Assembly (NCBI GenBank): GCA_022559845.1
Contig: CM040118.1
Coordinates: forward strand, 263,399,519 to 263,463,518
Direction of reading: 5' to 3'
Source of the DNA: Amorphophallus konjac
Lineage: Eukaryota; Streptophyta; Magnoliopsida; Alismatales; Araceae
DNA: 64,000 nt
Shown one piece after another: positions 10,468 to 22,875 of the stretch. Numbering within the stretch: the first letter of the stretch is position 1; every line of letters begins with the position of its first letter. The notes beneath the pieces are model-generated. The model saw nothing but the letters and a program-made list of their open reading frames with translations, did no database searches and was not told the DNA's origin. The position numbers were made by a program, and so were the translations under genes.

Positions 10468-13284
10468 CTAACCTGAGATTAAATCCGGGTATTTCTTCTT
10501 GATGGATTCTTCCAATTCCCAGGTTGCTTCCTCGAATCCACGCTTGCTCCATTGGACTTTCACCATCGGTATGGCCCGATTTCTCAGTTGGTGCAATTTT
10601 CGATCTAATATTTTGATCGGTCTTTCTTCATATGATAAGTCCTTTTGGAGTTTCAATTCTTCAAATTGAATCACATGTGAGGGATCATAGACGTATTTCC
10701 TTAGCATGGATACATGGAATACGTCGTGTACACCAGCCAGTTGAGGAGGTAAGGCCAGCTTGTATGCTACCTCGCCGATTCTCTCCAGAATCTCAAAAGG
10801 GCCGATAAATCTCGGACTTAGCTTTCCTTTGATGCCGAATCTTCTAATTCCACGGGTGGGTGAGATCTTTAAGAAGACATGCTCCCCCACTTGGAATTCA
10901 AGGTCTCTCCTCTGATTGTCGGCGTAGCTCTTTTGCCTTTATTGGGCGACCTTTAGCCTTCCTTGTATTAACTGGATTTTGTCGGTTGTGTCTTGTACAA
11001 TGTCGGGACCAAGCAATCCCTTGTCACCAACCTCGCTCCAGCATAGAGGCGATCTGCAACTTCGGCCATATAATGCTTCGAATTGTGCCATTTGAATACT
11101 CGACTGATAGCTATTGTTATAAGCGAACTCAGTCAGCGGTAAGTGTTCATGCCAACTACCACCGAAGTCAATCATGCAGGCTCTCAACATATCTTCAATA
11201 ATTTGATTCGTCCTCTCGGTTTGTCCATCCGTCTGAGGGTGAAAAGCCGTACTAAACCTTAGCCTAGTACCCATAGCTGATTGTAAACCCTTCCAGAAAT
11301 GAGAGGTGAATCTCGGATCTCGGTCCGAAATAATAGAGCTTGGAATACCATGCAGCCTTACGATCTCCTTGATATATAAGGCGGCTAGAACATCCACCGT
11401 CCATCTAGTCTTGATAGGTAAAAAGTGAGCGGACTTTGTTAACCGATCCACAATTACCCATATAGCATCAAAACTATTTCGGGTCTTCGGTAAACCAACA
11501 ATGAAATCCATACCGATACTATCCCATTTCCATTCTGGTATTTCGAGAGGCTTGAGCTTGCCAGCCGGTTTGAGGTGTTCGGCCTTGACTTGTTGGCAAA
11601 CCAAACATCGGCTTACGAACTCGGCTACCTCTCTCTTCATATTAGGCCACCAGAATGTTCTCTTGAGGTCTTGGTACATTTTTGTAGCACCAGGGTGAAT
11701 AGTGTACCTTGACCGATGTGCTTCTTCTAGGATTTTACCCTTGATAGTAGAACAATCGGGTATACAAGTTCTTCCTTTGAATAATAGCCTTCCATCATCA
11801 GCCAAAAGGAAATCCGGTCGTTGATCTAATTTTTCTTTAATTTCCACGATCAACGGATCATCAACTTGCCATTCCTTGATTTCCGAGAGTAACTCGGGTT
11901 GGAGTCGAATATTTGCAATAAACACTCCGTCTTCCTTCTCCTCCATATTGAGGTTTAAGTTGGCCATTTCTTCAAGTAGATGCCATTCTTTAACCATCAT
12001 GCTCGATAATAAAGCCATCGGCTTCCTGCTAAGTGCATCAGCTACGGCATTACCTTTTCCGGGATGATATTGTATAGAGAAATCGAAATCCTTTAAATAT
12101 TCCAACCACCGTCTTTGTCTCATATTGAGCTCCTTTTGAGAGAATAAATATTTGAGACTCTTGTGATCAGAATACACCGTAAAGGCTTCGCCATAGAGAT
12201 AATGTCGCCAGATCTTTAAAGCAAAGACCACAGCTGCCAGCTCTAGGTCATGTACGGGATAATTTTCCTCGTGTTTCTTCAATTGCCGTGAAGAATAAGC
12301 TATGACCTTGCCGTGTTGCATTAATACGCAACCTAGGCTAATTCCAGATGCATCAGCATACACTTCAAATCCTCCTCCTTCTGTAGGTAATGTGATAATA
12401 GGAGCAGTCGTCAAACAATCCTTTAAAGTTTGAAAGCTTTTCTCGCATTCCTCGGACCATATAAAAGGATTCTCCTTCCTTGTCAATCTTGTTAAAGATA
12501 CTGCGATCTTTGAGAAATCCTTGATAAATCTTCGATAATATCCAGCCAATCCCAAGAAACTTCAGATTTCCGTCACACTAGTAGGTCTTTCCCAATTCTT
12601 TACGGCCTCAACCTTTGAAGGATCGACGGCGATACCATTCCGGGAAATTATGTGACCGAGAAAAGAAACTTCCTCCAACCAGAAATCACACTTGCTTAAT
12701 TTGGCATAAAGCTTGTGATCTCTTAATAATTGAAGGGCCTTCTTGAGATGTTCCTCATGTTCTTCCTTTGACTTGGAGTAGATCAAAATGTCATCAATGA
12801 AGACAACCACAAATTGATCGAGGTACGGCCTGAATACGCTGTTCATCATCTGCATAAATGCGGCAGGCGCATTTGTTAAGCCAAAAGGCATAACGATGAA
12901 CTCGTAATGTCCATACCTACTCCGGAATGCAGTCTTGTGAATATCACTTTCCTTAATCTTCAATTGATGATAACCAGATCGAAGGTCGATCTTTGAGAAA
13001 TATCGAGCTCCAGAAATCTGGTCGAATAATTCATCAATTCTCGGCAATGGATATTTATTCTTGATGGTGAGTTGATTCAGTTGCCGATAATCAACACATA
13101 GTCTCATCGAACCATCCTTCTTCTTGACAAATAAGACTGGGGCGCCCTAAGGTGAAGTACTTGGTCGGATAAACCCCTTCTCCAGTAATTCAAATAATTG
13201 ATCCTTTAACTCCTTCATTTCCACGGCAGACATCCGATATGGAGCTTTAGAAACTGGTGCCACTCCCGGAATTAAATCAATAGA
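10468..13284 (-). pseudogene. Element A pol: RT, RNase H, integrase and C-terminal domain (broken)
   Basis: Downstream part of pol, one frame with three stops. RT has [15 protein letters not shown], then [12 protein letters not shown] and the catalytic FIDD motif. RNase H has YADASGISLGCVLMQ and ends [16 protein letters not shown]. Integrase has the zinc-binding CLVCQ, GMDFIVGLPK, SDRDPRF and GQTERTNQ (D, D, E). The C-terminal part (10468-10890) carries the HDVFHVSMLRKY and ATWELEESI blocks found after integrase in chromoviruses. Stops: TAG at 13147-13149 (SP-stop-GAP, usually Trp), TGA at 12562-12564 (Arg CGA in B), TAA at 10939-10941. The upstream protease/RT junction lies beyond element B at 22876-23206. 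Confidence 0.93.
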
Positions 13285-13289
13285 GAAAA
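13285..13289. other. TSD of element B (left copy, GAAAA)
   Basis: GAAAA precedes the B LTR and is repeated at 22871-22875 after the distal LTR. Confidence 0.95.
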
Positions 13290-13775
13290 TGTAAGGCCCG
13301 TGCCTTAATGGATCCTTCGTGGTATTTGTTCTATTAATTGTTCTGGAAATTCCGGCTATTTTCCTGGATTTTTAGGAATTTGTCTGGCATTTTTCCGGAT
13401 TTGTTCGGAGCTGTTTGAGGGTTATTGAATATTAATAAGATTTTTATATATATAATGATTATATTATATATATTAATTTTATTTATTTTTTTTTTATATA
13501 TCTCTCACCCTCACTCTCTCTCCCCCGTCGATCTCTCATTTCACCTCTCTCTCTCTCTCCTCCGTGCGGCCACCTCCTCTCCTCTCTTAGGGATCGGGGT
13601 CGAGACGGCGTCGGATTGAGACGAGGTTGGCACCGTTGGATTCCTCGCGTCGAGTAGAGCGCGTGGGTGTCCACTTCGGCGTGGATCGGTGATCGTGGGA
13701 GCGAGGTGGAGCGTGGAAGCTCCGTGGCTATTCCTCCTTGCATGCGGCCCGTTCGACGGTTTCGGCTTGCGAAAG

Positions 13776-15264
13776 GTAGGGGGATGGAACCTCGATCTTG
13801 CTAGGATCGTTTCCTTTAGCTCGCTTGTTGATTAGCACCCCGTAGCATGCATGATGTTCATATTTCCATTTTTGGGGTTTTAGCCTAAATCTTGAGTTTA
13901 ATGCGTTTTAGGCCTTGCATGTGCTAGATTTAGATGTTAAATTGTTGTCTAGCATGCGTGGTTTGACAGGTTATCAGGTTTTTCGTCGATACCCGGCGTT
14001 TTCAGCCGTCCGGGAGGGCTTCGGTTTACAAACCGTACCCGCCCGTAACCCAGGTGCAGTGACGGTCCTGCCAGGAACCGTCACTTGCCCGACGGTCCAA
14101 GGTGGACGCGTCACTACCAAATAGCGGCCCAATGGGGGTGCGTTACTTGGAGAGTAACGGTGGGGCTCCCATCCGTTACTCATCAACTGTTTTCCGTGAT
14201 TTTGGTCAGGCGGTGCGCCCGGCGGCCAGTCGGCCGACCGTCGTTTCGGTCCGGCGCGCCTAGACCGGGGCGTTACTTCGCCTGCTACCATTTAGAACGC
14301 TGATAGGTGGTTTGAGCCTCGGGTGGATGTGACGGCGGTGACCCCACGCGTCGCTTCGAAGTAACGCGCAGGGCCCCCACCGTTACATGCCTTTGTGCCT
14401 CTTGAGCTGGAATCCTGAAGGGAGTGACGGATGGGGACTGGAGCGTCATTCTTGAAGTAACGCGCCGACCCCCGACCGTCGTTTGCATGTGGCGCGTGGG
14501 TCCTTGACCGCCACTTCCCTGATGGCTGCAATATATTCCCAGCCCATTGCTTATGCGTTCCGTTCTATATTCATGCCATAGTTGTATTGTTTTACTATAT
14601 TGTGGCGTGTTTTATGTGCCAATAGAGTAGCTTTTCTTTCCAGGCAATGGAGCCACTGTTGTTGCCCTAAGGTCTGTTGAGTACCGACCCGCTTGAGGAT
14701 GGCGGAGGGGTATATTTCCCATTCACGGTTTGTAAGCTAGTTCCGTGGGCTCCCAGCCAATGGTAGCGTCCTGCCAAGGGAGAAAACTAGTTAGAGGGCC
14801 TGGCTCAGGCTAGAGTCAGTGTGTGCACACGTGGTCGAGACTGTGGACTGACGCCGACGGGTGTCACTCCGACTGGTCACTTGGTCTGGTACTGTTTGCG
14901 CGCTTAGCTTGTCGCTTGTCGACTGCGAGTGCTTGAGACGCAGTGTAAGCCGTCAGTGGACGCTTCTGGTTTCTGCTCCAGTGGTTGTCCTTCCTTGTTG
15001 CTTGGACTAGTTGCAGCTCATTCTAATTGGTAGTTTTAGCTTTAATCGCTTGCATTTAATTAGTAGCGGCATGTGTTAGCTGTTATACTTGCTTAGATAG
15101 AGTTTACAGCTTTCTTGTGATTAGATATTCATGCCATTGCCTGTGTATTTATTTGAATGCATGCTTTAATTGCTGTTAATTATGCATGTTCGCTTGTTTA
15201 GTGCGAGGTAGGGATCCGCGTGACCCCTACTGAGTCTGGCTGTGACTCACCCTTCTCCTTTCAG
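13776..15264 (+). other. Putative leader intron in the B 5' LTR
   Basis: Donor GCGAAAG|GTAGGGGG and acceptor CCTTCTCCTTTCAG|GTGAGC enclose 1,489 bp. TGAGTC and GACTCA form a stem-loop about 25 bases before the acceptor, with TGAC/CTCAC branch-site candidates. The equivalent interval in the 3' LTR is 20988-22476. Sites are conserved in C (49034-50583) despite heavy divergence between them. Splicing is inferred. Confidence 0.45.
14040..14520. repeat. GTAACG/TGACGG palindrome cluster in the B LTR
   Basis: Many short CGTTAC/GTAACG and CCGTCA/TGACGG motifs in alternating orientation. One clear hairpin is AGTGACGGT (14058-14066) with ACCGTCACT (14077-14085). The second LTR holds the same cluster at 21250-21730. 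Confidence 0.85.
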
Positions 15265-15660
15265 GTGAGCCGCGCCCGACATCTCCCGGAGTTTAGCGTG
15301 CTGTTTCGGGACCGTTCCTTAGCTGCCAGCTGAGCACGAGCTGCCTTTTTGAGGCTTGTGTTGTACTTTTGCCGGGGTATGCCCCGCGTAGTTGTGCCCT
15401 GTGGACTAGTGTTTGTGACTCTGGACTAGTTATATATATCACTCTGGTTATTTTAAATTGCTTCCGCACTTGTGTTTAAATCTTAAATACTTATTTGTAT
15501 TGCGCGCCCCAATTCGCAATTAATTATGCATATTCCTCAGCTAACCCCCCACTAACCCTTCAGGGGCCTCATCAGCCTCTTGGGTGGCCTCCCCAGTTCT
15601 TGGTGTCGGTATACCGATGTTATCGGTATATCGGTATCCTGAACTCTGGGTCGTCACAGA

Positions 15661-15672
15661 TGGTATCAGAGC
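15661..15672 (+). other. Primer binding site of element B
   Basis: TGGTATCAGAGC, complementary to the 3' end of initiator methionine tRNA, two bases after the LTR. Confidence 0.95.
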
Positions 15673-15811
15673 TTGAAGTTGAGGATTTGCGTAAAGAATT
15701 GGAATTGACGCTTGGTCCAGAGCTAGTCCTGTTGTCGTCTCTTGCTGGCATAGGATGTTTTCCGTATGATTGATGGATTTCATTGTTGATTGTGTTTTTG
15801 GCAGCATAATT

Positions 15812-18800
15812 ATGCCGCCTCGTCGAGGAAGACCTCCTCGAGCTCCTCGTGTTCCTCGAGATGCGCCCAGGGAAGATAGCGGTTCTGCACCTCCTCCTGC
15901 AGTTCCCGCTGTTCCTGTCGTTCCAGTTGCTCCTCCAGTGCCGATCGTTCAAGCTGAAGTGCCTGGCAGTCGAGGCAAGGCTTTGAAGGAATTTCTGATG
16001 TTCAATCCGCCTGCTTTCGATGGCCAAGCTGATCCAGAAGTCGCGAGGCAATGGATGGATGCGATAGAGCGTGTTTTTGTCTCGATGGAGTGTGCTGAAG
16101 ATGAGAAAGTCATGCTCGCTGCCTTTCAACTCCAGGGTACGTCCATTGCGTGGTGGAAAGCCGAGTGGCAGATTTCCTTTCGATCCAGACCTCTTCGGCA
16201 AATCACTTGGGCAGAGTTCGTTGCTGCTTTTGAGCGTGCCTATACTCCTGCCTGCTTGCAGATGGATAAGATGTATCGGTTTATGGAATTGACCCAGGGC
16301 AGTATGACCGTGCTTCAGTACAGGAATAAGTTCTTGGAATTGGGTCAGTATGCGCCCCATGTGCTGGCCAGTGAAGCTTTGAAGACCCAGCAATTCTTGC
16401 GAGGGTTGAGGCCAGAGTTGAAGATGCCGTTGATAGCGAGTCGTGTTGCGGATCTCGATACTGCGTGCCAGACAGCTGTAGCTTTAGAGCTGGAGATGGC
16501 GAGACCGGGTGGATATCCCCAGGCAGGGTCAGTGCAGCCGGTGGCTCAGGTTCAGCAGGCTTACCGACAGCCCGTGCCTAGTGTTCCTTCGGTCCAGTCA
16601 GAGGTTTCCAGTGCTTCCTCTCCTTCTAAGCCCAAGTTCAAAAGGTTCAAGAAGAAGAAGAAGTTTGTTCAGCAGCCGTCCGGTGCAGATTCTGTTCAGC
16701 AGCCGACAGCACCTTCTTCTCAGACTCGACAGAGCTCAGCTGCTAGTCAGCCGTGGACGTGTCGGAGATGCGGTGGTCATCATAAGGGCCAACCGTGTTC
16801 TCTTCCTGTTGTTTGCTTTAGGTGTGACCAGCCAGGTCATGTGGTTCGAGATTGCCCGCTGAGGCCGAATCCATTGCAAGCTCCTCAGTTTTCTCAACCT
16901 CAGCCGCAGTTTAGACCTCCTGCACCTCAAGCTCCACAGCAATTTTTCTCTCAGGCGTCGGCGTCTTCTCAGCAATCTTCAGTTGGTTCTAAGAAGCAGA
17001 AAGGCAAAGTTTCTCATTTGACAAGAGCTGATGCTGCTGCGTCCCATCTTGTGGAAGGTACGATTATGCTTTATGGTCATTCAGCTCATGTCTTATTTGA
17101 TTCTGGTGCTTCTCACTCTTTTATTTCTGAGGATTTTATGGCTTGTATTGAGGAACCGACTTCTGAGCTGTCTTGTGAGTTGTTTGTGGAATTGCCTTCT
17201 GGAGATTTCATGGTTACTCCCTTGTGTTTGGATGAGTCTCCTGTGATGATTGATGATCACCAGTTGCCGGCGAGATTGTATGCGTTGCAGCTGGCAGATT
17301 ATGATGTTATTCTGGGAATGGATTGGTTGGAGCATTATGGAGCTGTGGTTGACTGCAGATCGAAGAAAGTCTATTTTCAGCCCCAGGGAAAATCAGCCTT
17401 TTATTTTCAAGGTATTCGATCCCGTTCTTCTCGTATGATTATTTCTGCTATTCGAGCCTATAGGTTGCTTAGCACAGGTTGTCAGGGATTCCTTGCTTCA
17501 GTGGTGGCTGTTGAAAAACCACGACGGGATGTTTGTGATATTCCGGTTGTCTGTGAGTTCCCTGATGTGTTTCCTGACGAGTTGCCAGGCTTGCCCCCAG
17601 AGCGAGAGATTGAGATGGTGATTGAACTGATTCCAGGTACTGGCCCCTTAGCAAAGCCGCCGTACCGAATGGCTCCAGCTGAATTGAAAGTACTGCGTGC
17701 ACAGCTACTAGAGTTACTGGAGAAGGGTTATATTCGTCCCAGTTTTTCTCCGTGGAGTGCCCCAGTACTGTTTGTGAAAAAGAAAGATGGAAACCTGAGG
17801 CTTTGTATTGATTACAGGCAGCTGAATCAGGCGACTATCAAGAATAAGTATCCGCTCCCCAGGATTGATGATTTGTTTGACCAGTTACAGTCTGCTGCTG
17901 TCTTTTCACGGATTGATCTCCGGTCTGGCTATTTTCAGTTGCGGATCCGGGAATCTGATGTGGAGAAGACTGCTTTCAGTACTCGATATGGTCACTTTGA
18001 ATTTTTAGTCATGCCGTTTGGTTTGACTAATGCCCCAGCAGCCTTCATGGATCTAATGCAGCGTATCTTTCGTCCATTTCTGGACCATTTTGTGGTGATC
18101 TTTGTTGATGATATCTTGATATATTCTGCCTCTGTTGATGATCATGTGCAGCATTTGAGGATCGTTCTGCAGACTCTAAGAGATCACGAGCTTTATGCGA
18201 AGCTCAGTAAATGTGAATTCTGGCTTCGGGAGATTCATTTTCTTGGCCATGTGATTTCTAGTGATGGAGTAGCAGTAGACCCTGCAAAGATTGATGCCGT
18301 TTTGAGTTGGCAGAGACCGAGGACCATCACGGAGATACGAAGTTTTTTAGGATTGGCTGGATATTACCGCAGATTCATTCAGGATTTTGCGAAGATTGCA
18401 GCACCGATGACTAAATTGACACGGAAGGGTGTGCCATTTGTCTGGTCGGATCAGTGTGAGGCTAGCTTTGTTGAATTGAAAAGGCTGTTGACTTCTTCTC
18501 CAGTGTTGACTTTGCCTTCCGACTCGGGTGGTTTTCTTGTTTGTACAGATGCGTCTCGAGTAGGTTTGGGTGCAGTGCTGATGCAACATGGTAAGGTTAT
18601 CGCATATGCATCTCGGCAATTGAAACAGCATGAAGGAAATTATCCCACTCATGATCTAGAGCTAGCTGCAGTTATTTTTGCCTTGAAGATCTGGAGACAT
18701 TATCTGTATGGTGAGAAATTTCAGATTCTTACTGATCATCAGAGTTTACAGTATATTTTCTCCCAGAAAGATCTGAATCTCAGGCAGAGGCGATGGATGG

Positions 18801-20422
18801 AATACATGAAAGATTATGACTTTACACTCTCCTATCAGCCAGGTAAAATGAATGTTGTGGCTGATGCTCTGAGCAGGAAAGTACAAGTCAGTCATTTGTT
18901 GCTTCATGAATGGAAATTGTGGGAACAGCTTCCGAGCGAGGCATTGTGTGTAGAGATTCCTGCCGATCCGAGGATGGCAGTTTGTGCTAGCTTGGTTTTG
19001 GGTTCAGCTTTGTATCAGCAGATTCTAGAAGCCCAACAAGCTGATTCTGATTTGGCCCGTGTTATATCAAGATATGATGTGGAATTTGATGACGAGCTGG
19101 TCGTCAGTTTCCAGGGCAGATTGTATATTCCTGTTGATGATGATTTGAGGAATGAGATTTTGAGTGAAGCCCATGGTTCCCGTTTTGCTATTCACCCTGG
19201 TGTCACCAAGATGTATCAGAATTTGAAGAAGCAGTTCTGGTGGCCCGGCATGAAGAAGGACGTGGCTATTTTTGTTTCTAAGTGCTTGACTTGTCAATTA
19301 GTTAAAGCCGAACATCAAAAGCCAGGTGGTCTGCTTCAGCCATTGGAAATTCCGATGTGGAAATGGGACCATGTTACTACAGATTTTGTGGTGGGTTTGC
19401 CTCGAACTTCTCAAGGTTTTGATGGAATCTGGCTGCTTGTCGACAGATTGACGAAAACCGCCAGATTGTTGCCAATTAAAGTTACTTGGAGTGTGCAGAG
19501 ATTGGCCGAGCTCTATGTGCAGAAGATCGTGCCATTGCATGGAATTCCTGTTTCACTTGTGTCAGATCGTGACCCGCGTTTTACCTCTGGCTTCTGGCGT
19601 AGTTTCCAGAAAGCTTTGGGCACTGAGTTAGCTTTCAGTTCAGCGTATCATCCACAGTCAGATGGACAGTCAGAGAGAACTATTCAGACTTTGGAAGACA
19701 TGCTGAGATCGTGTTGCCTTGATTGGCAAGGTTCGTGGGGTCAGCATTTGCCACTTGTTGAGTTTGCTTATAATAATAGTTTTCACTCCAGTATTGGCAT
19801 GGCTCCTTATGAAGCGCTGTATGGTCGTCCTTGTCGTACTCCTCTGAACTGGTTTGATGTTGGGGACCGACTGTTGACAGGACCGGACATGGTACAGCAG
19901 TGTTCTGATGTGGTTCGTCTGATCAGACAGAGATTGTTGACGGCTCAGAGTCGACAGAAAAGTTATGCAGATCGGCGCAGACGTCCACTACAATTTGAGC
20001 CAGGAGATATGGTGTTTGTTAAAATATCTCCAATGAAGGGTGTTTCCAGGTTTGGGAAGCGTGGAAAGCTTAGTCCGCGGTATGTTGGCCCTTTTCCGAT
20101 TGTTGAAGCTATTGGTTCAGTGGCTTATCGTTTGCAACTGCCGGCGGCCATGCAAGCTATTCATAATGTGTTCCACGTGTCTCAGTTGAGGAAATATGTG
20201 TCTGATGCTTCTCATGTTCTCGATGATTCAGTGTGGCCCGAGGTGACTGCTGATTTGTCCACGCCAGAGTTTCCTATCCGAATTGAAGACCGTCGTGAGC
20301 AGCGGTTGAGAAATAAGGTTATTCCTCTGGTAAGGGTTGCTTGGCAGCGTCACTCTGGTAACGAGTCTACTTGGGAGCGTGAAGATGAGATGCGTCAGCT
20401 TTTTCCTTTCTTGTTCCAGTGA
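15812..20422 (+). CDS. gag-pol: Gag-Pol polyprotein of element B (Ty3/gypsy, Tekay-like)
   Basis: Single intact frame. It is open from an ATG at 15770, but [12 protein letters not shown] at 15812 is the likelier start (1,536 aa): C also has a PRxxRR-type N-terminus, and the first 14 residues are hydrophobic leader-like. From 15812: Gag domain ~61-210; zinc knuckles around 316-345 ([14 protein letters not shown]); aspartic protease with DSGASHSF at D430; RT ~620-800 with FVDD at 764-767; RNase H from D913 ([15 protein letters not shown]) to ADALSRK; integrase with CLTCQ, then D1191, D1252 and E1288 (35 residues between the last two, classic DD35E); a C-terminal chromodomain-like block ([26 protein letters not shown]). 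It makes the particle and all replication enzymes. No frameshift, no stop, and all catalytic residues are present. Confidence 0.96.
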   Translation: MPPRRGRPPRAPRVPRDAPREDSGSAPPPAVPAVPVVPVAPPVPIVQAEVPGSRGKALKEFLMFNPPAFDGQADPEVARQWMDAIERVFVSMECAEDEKVMLAAFQLQGTSIAWWKAEWQISFRSRPLRQITWAEFVAAFERAYTPACLQMDKMYRFMELTQGSMTVLQYRNKFLELGQYAPHVLASEALKTQQFLRGLRPELKMPLIASRVADLDTACQTAVALELEMARPGGYPQAGSVQPVAQVQQAYRQPVPSVPSVQSEVSSASSPSKPKFKRFKKKKKFVQQPSGADSVQQPTAPSSQTRQSSAASQPWTCRRCGGHHKGQPCSLPVVCFRCDQPGHVVRDCPLRPNPLQAPQFSQPQPQFRPPAPQAPQQFFSQASASSQQSSVGSKKQKGKVSHLTRADAAASHLVEGTIMLYGHSAHVLFDSGASHSFISEDFMACIEEPTSELSCELFVELPSGDFMVTPLCLDESPVMIDDHQLPARLYALQLADYDVILGMDWLEHYGAVVDCRSKKVYFQPQGKSAFYFQGIRSRSSRMIISAIRAYRLLSTGCQGFLASVVAVEKPRRDVCDIPVVCEFPDVFPDELPGLPPEREIEMVIELIPGTGPLAKPPYRMAPAELKVLRAQLLELLEKGYIRPSFSPWSAPVLFVKKKDGNLRLCIDYRQLNQATIKNKYPLPRIDDLFDQLQSAAVFSRIDLRSGYFQLRIRESDVEKTAFSTRYGHFEFLVMPFGLTNAPAAFMDLMQRIFRPFLDHFVVIFVDDILIYSASVDDHVQHLRIVLQTLRDHELYAKLSKCEFWLREIHFLGHVISSDGVAVDPAKIDAVLSWQRPRTITEIRSFLGLAGYYRRFIQDFAKIAAPMTKLTRKGVPFVWSDQCEASFVELKRLLTSSPVLTLPSDSGGFLVCTDASRVGLGAVLMQHGKVIAYASRQLKQHEGNYPTHDLELAAVIFALKIWRHYLYGEKFQILTDHQSLQYIFSQKDLNLRQRRWMEYMKDYDFTLSYQPGKMNVVADALSRKVQVSHLLLHEWKLWEQLPSEALCVEIPADPRMAVCASLVLGSALYQQILEAQQADSDLARVISRYDVEFDDELVVSFQGRLYIPVDDDLRNEILSEAHGSRFAIHPGVTKMYQNLKKQFWWPGMKKDVAIFVSKCLTCQLVKAEHQKPGGLLQPLEIPMWKWDHVTTDFVVGLPRTSQGFDGIWLLVDRLTKTARLLPIKVTWSVQRLAELYVQKIVPLHGIPVSLVSDRDPRFTSGFWRSFQKALGTELAFSSAYHPQSDGQSERTIQTLEDMLRSCCLDWQGSWGQHLPLVEFAYNNSFHSSIGMAPYEALYGRPCRTPLNWFDVGDRLLTGPDMVQQCSDVVRLIRQRLLTAQSRQKSYADRRRRPLQFEPGDMVFVKISPMKGVSRFGKRGKLSPRYVGPFPIVEAIGSVAYRLQLPAAMQAIHNVFHVSQLRKYVSDASHVLDDSVWPEVTADLSTPEFPIRIEDRREQRLRNKVIPLVRVAWQRHSGNESTWEREDEMRQLFPFLFQ

Positions 20423-20487
20423 GGTATAAGTCCTTTCTCAGTTTCCTCCTTTTCGGTTATTGTAAATTTCGAGGGCGAAATTTCTGT

Positions 20488-20500
20488 AAGGAGGGAGGGA
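20488..20500 (+). other. Polypurine tract of element B
   Basis: AAGGAGGGAGGGA immediately before the 3' LTR (one C between), the plus-strand DNA primer. Confidence 0.92.
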
Positions 20501-20501
20501 C

Positions 20502-22870
20502 TGTAAGGCCCGTGCCTTAATGGATCCTTCGTGGTATTTGTTCTATTAATTGTTCTGGAAATTCGGCTATTTTCCTGGATTTTTAGGAATTTGTCTGGCA
20601 TTTTTCCGGATTTGTTCGGAGCTGTTTGAGGGTTATTGAATATTAATAAGATTTTTATATATATAATGATTATATTATATATATATTAATTTTATTTATT
20701 TTTTTTTATATCTCTCACCCTCACTCTCTCTCCCCCGTCGATCTCTCATTTCACCCTCTCCTCTCTCTCTCCTCCGTGCGGCCACCTCCTCTCCTCTCTT
20801 AGGGATCGGGGTCGAGACGGCGTCGGATTGAGACGAGGTTGGCACCGTTGGATTCCTCGCGTCGAGTAGAGCGCGTGGGTGTCCACTTCGGCGTGGATCG
20901 GTGATCGTGGGAGCGAGGTGGAGCGTGGAAGCTCCGTGGCTATTCCTCCTTGCATGCGGCCCGTTCGACGGTTTCGGCTTGCGAAAGGTAGGGGGATGGA
21001 ACCTCGATCTTGCTAGGATCGTTTCCTTTAGCTCGCTTGTTGATTAGCACCCCGTAGCATGCATGATGTTCATATTTCCATTTTTGGGGTTTTAGCCTAA
21101 ATCTTGAGTTTAATGCGTTTTAGGCCTTGCATGTGCTAGATTTAGATGTTAAATTGTTGTCTAGCATGCGTGGTTTGACAGGTTATCAGGTTTTTCGTCG
21201 ATACCCGGCGTTTTCAGCCGTCCGGGAGGGCTTCGGTTTACAAACCGTACCCGCCCGTAACCCAGGTGCAGTGACGGTCCTGCCAGGAACCGTCACTTGC
21301 CCGACGGTCCAAGGTGGACGCGTCACTACCAAATAGCGGCCCATTGGGGGTGCGTTACTTGGAGAGTAACGGTGGGGCTCCCATCCGTTACTCATCAACT
21401 GTTTTCCGTGATTTTGGTCAGGCGGTGCGCCCGGCGGCCAGTCGGCCGACCGTCGTTTCGGTCCGGCGCGCCTAGACCGGGGCGTTACTTCGCCTGCTAC
21501 CATTTAGAACGCTGATAGGTGGTTTGAGCCTCGGGTGGATGTGACGGCGGTGACCCCACGCGTCGCTTCGAAGTAACGCGCAGGGCCCCCACCGTTACAT
21601 GCCTTTGTGCCTCTTGAGCTGGAACCCTGAAGGGAGTGACGGATGGGGACTGGAGCGTCATTCTTGAAGTAACGCGCCGACCCCCGACCGTCGTTTGCAT
21701 GTGGCGCGTGGGTCCTTGACCGCCACTTCCCTGATGGCTGCAATATATTCCCAGCCCATTGCTTATGCGTTCCGTTCTATATTCATGCCATAGTTGTATT
21801 GTTTTACTATATTGTGGCGTGTTTTATGTGCCAATAGAGTAGCTTTTCTTTCCAGGCAATGGAGCCACTGTTGTTGCCCTAAGGTCTGTTGAGTACCGAC
21901 CCGCTTGAGGATGGCGGAGGGGTATATTTCCCATTCACGGTTTGTAAGCTAGTTCCGTGGGCTCCCAGCCAATGGTAGCGTCCTGCCAAGGGAGAAAACT
22001 AGTTAGAGGGCCTGGCTCAGGCTAGAGTCAGTGTGTGCACACGTGGTCGGAGACTGTGGACTGACGCCGACGGGTGTCACTCCGACTGGTCACTTGGTCT
22101 GGTACTGTTTGCGCGCTTAGCTTGTCGCTTGTCGACTGCGAGTGCTTGAGACGCAGTGTAAGCCGTCAGTGGACGCTTCTGGTTTCTGCTCCAGTGGTTG
22201 TCCTTCCTTGTTGCTTGGACTAGTTGCAGCTCATTCTAATTGGTAGTTTTAGCTTTAATCGCTTGCATTTAATTAGTAGCGGCATGTGTTAGCTGTTATA
22301 CTTGCTTAGATAGAGTTTACAGCTTTCTTGTGATTAGATATTCATGCCATTGCCTGTGTATTTATTTAATGCATGCTTTAATTGCTGTTAATTATGCATG
22401 TTCGCTTGTTTAGTGCGAGGTAGGGATCCGCGTGACCCCTACTGAGTCTGGCTGTGACTCACCCTTCTCCTTTCAGGTGAGCCGCGCCCGACATCTCCCG
22501 GAGTTTAGTGTGCTGTTTCGGGACCGTTCCTTAGCTGCCAGCTGAGCACGAGCTGCCTTTTTGAGGCTTGTGTTGTACTTTTGCCGGGGTATGCCCCGCG
22601 TAGTTGTGACCTGTGGACTAGTGTTTGTGACTCTGGACTAGTTATATATATCACTCTGGTTATTTTAAATTGCTTCCGCACTTGTGTTTAAATCTTAAAT
22701 ACTTATTTGTATTGCGCGCCCCAATTTGCAATTAATTATGCATATTCCTCAGCTAACCCCCCACTAACCCTTCAGGGGCCTCATCAGCCTCTTGGGTGGC
22801 CTCCCCAGTTCTTGGTGTCGGTATACCGATGTTATCGGTATATCGGTATCCTGAACTCTGGGTCGTCACA
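20502..22870 (+). repeat. 3' LTR of element B (2,369 bp)
   Basis: Same length as the 5' copy and almost identical. Examples of differences: CCAATGGG/CCATTGGG near 14132/21343, GAATCC/GAACCC near 14411/21624, GCCCTG/GACCTG near 15396/22608, plus small indels in the TA and CT tracts. Confidence 0.96.
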
Positions 22871-22875
22871 GAAAA

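Larger units (their letters stand above)
13290..15658 (+). repeat. 5' LTR of element B (2,369 bp)
   Basis: TGTAAGGCCC...GTCGTCACA. Order: AT-rich U3 with TATA-like run (13441-13502), CT-rich initiator-like stretch, first exon-like segment, donor-like site at 13776, palindrome cluster (14040-14520), conserved stem-loop (15199-15264), U5. The last ~110 bp are strongly conserved with element C. Confidence 0.96.
13290..22870 (+). mobile_element. Element B: intact, young Tekay-like chromovirus (9,581 bp)
   Basis: Two 2,369-bp LTRs, a primer site, one uninterrupted gag-pol frame, a polypurine tract and a perfect TSD. It is inserted in the pol of element A in opposite orientation. The LTR copies differ by about five substitutions and a handful of 1-3 bp indels by eye, so insertion was recent. 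It is the only element in the window with no visible coding lesion, and the likeliest to have been mobile lately. Element C is an older, diverged relative sharing the TGTAAGGCCCGTG start and U5 end. Confidence 0.97.

Noticed and set aside
13915..14303. Frames in the B LTR (repeated at 21127-21515)
   Set aside because: They duplicate because the LTR duplicates, and composition follows the palindrome cluster. No homologous frame exists in C.
15620..16393. Minus-strand 257-aa frame opposite gag of B
   Set aside because: Antisense shadow of an intact, domain-bearing plus-strand polyprotein.
20395..20601. Promoter-like or gene-like frame over the B polypurine tract and LTR start
   Set aside because: It crosses the LTR boundary on the wrong strand and has no known motif.
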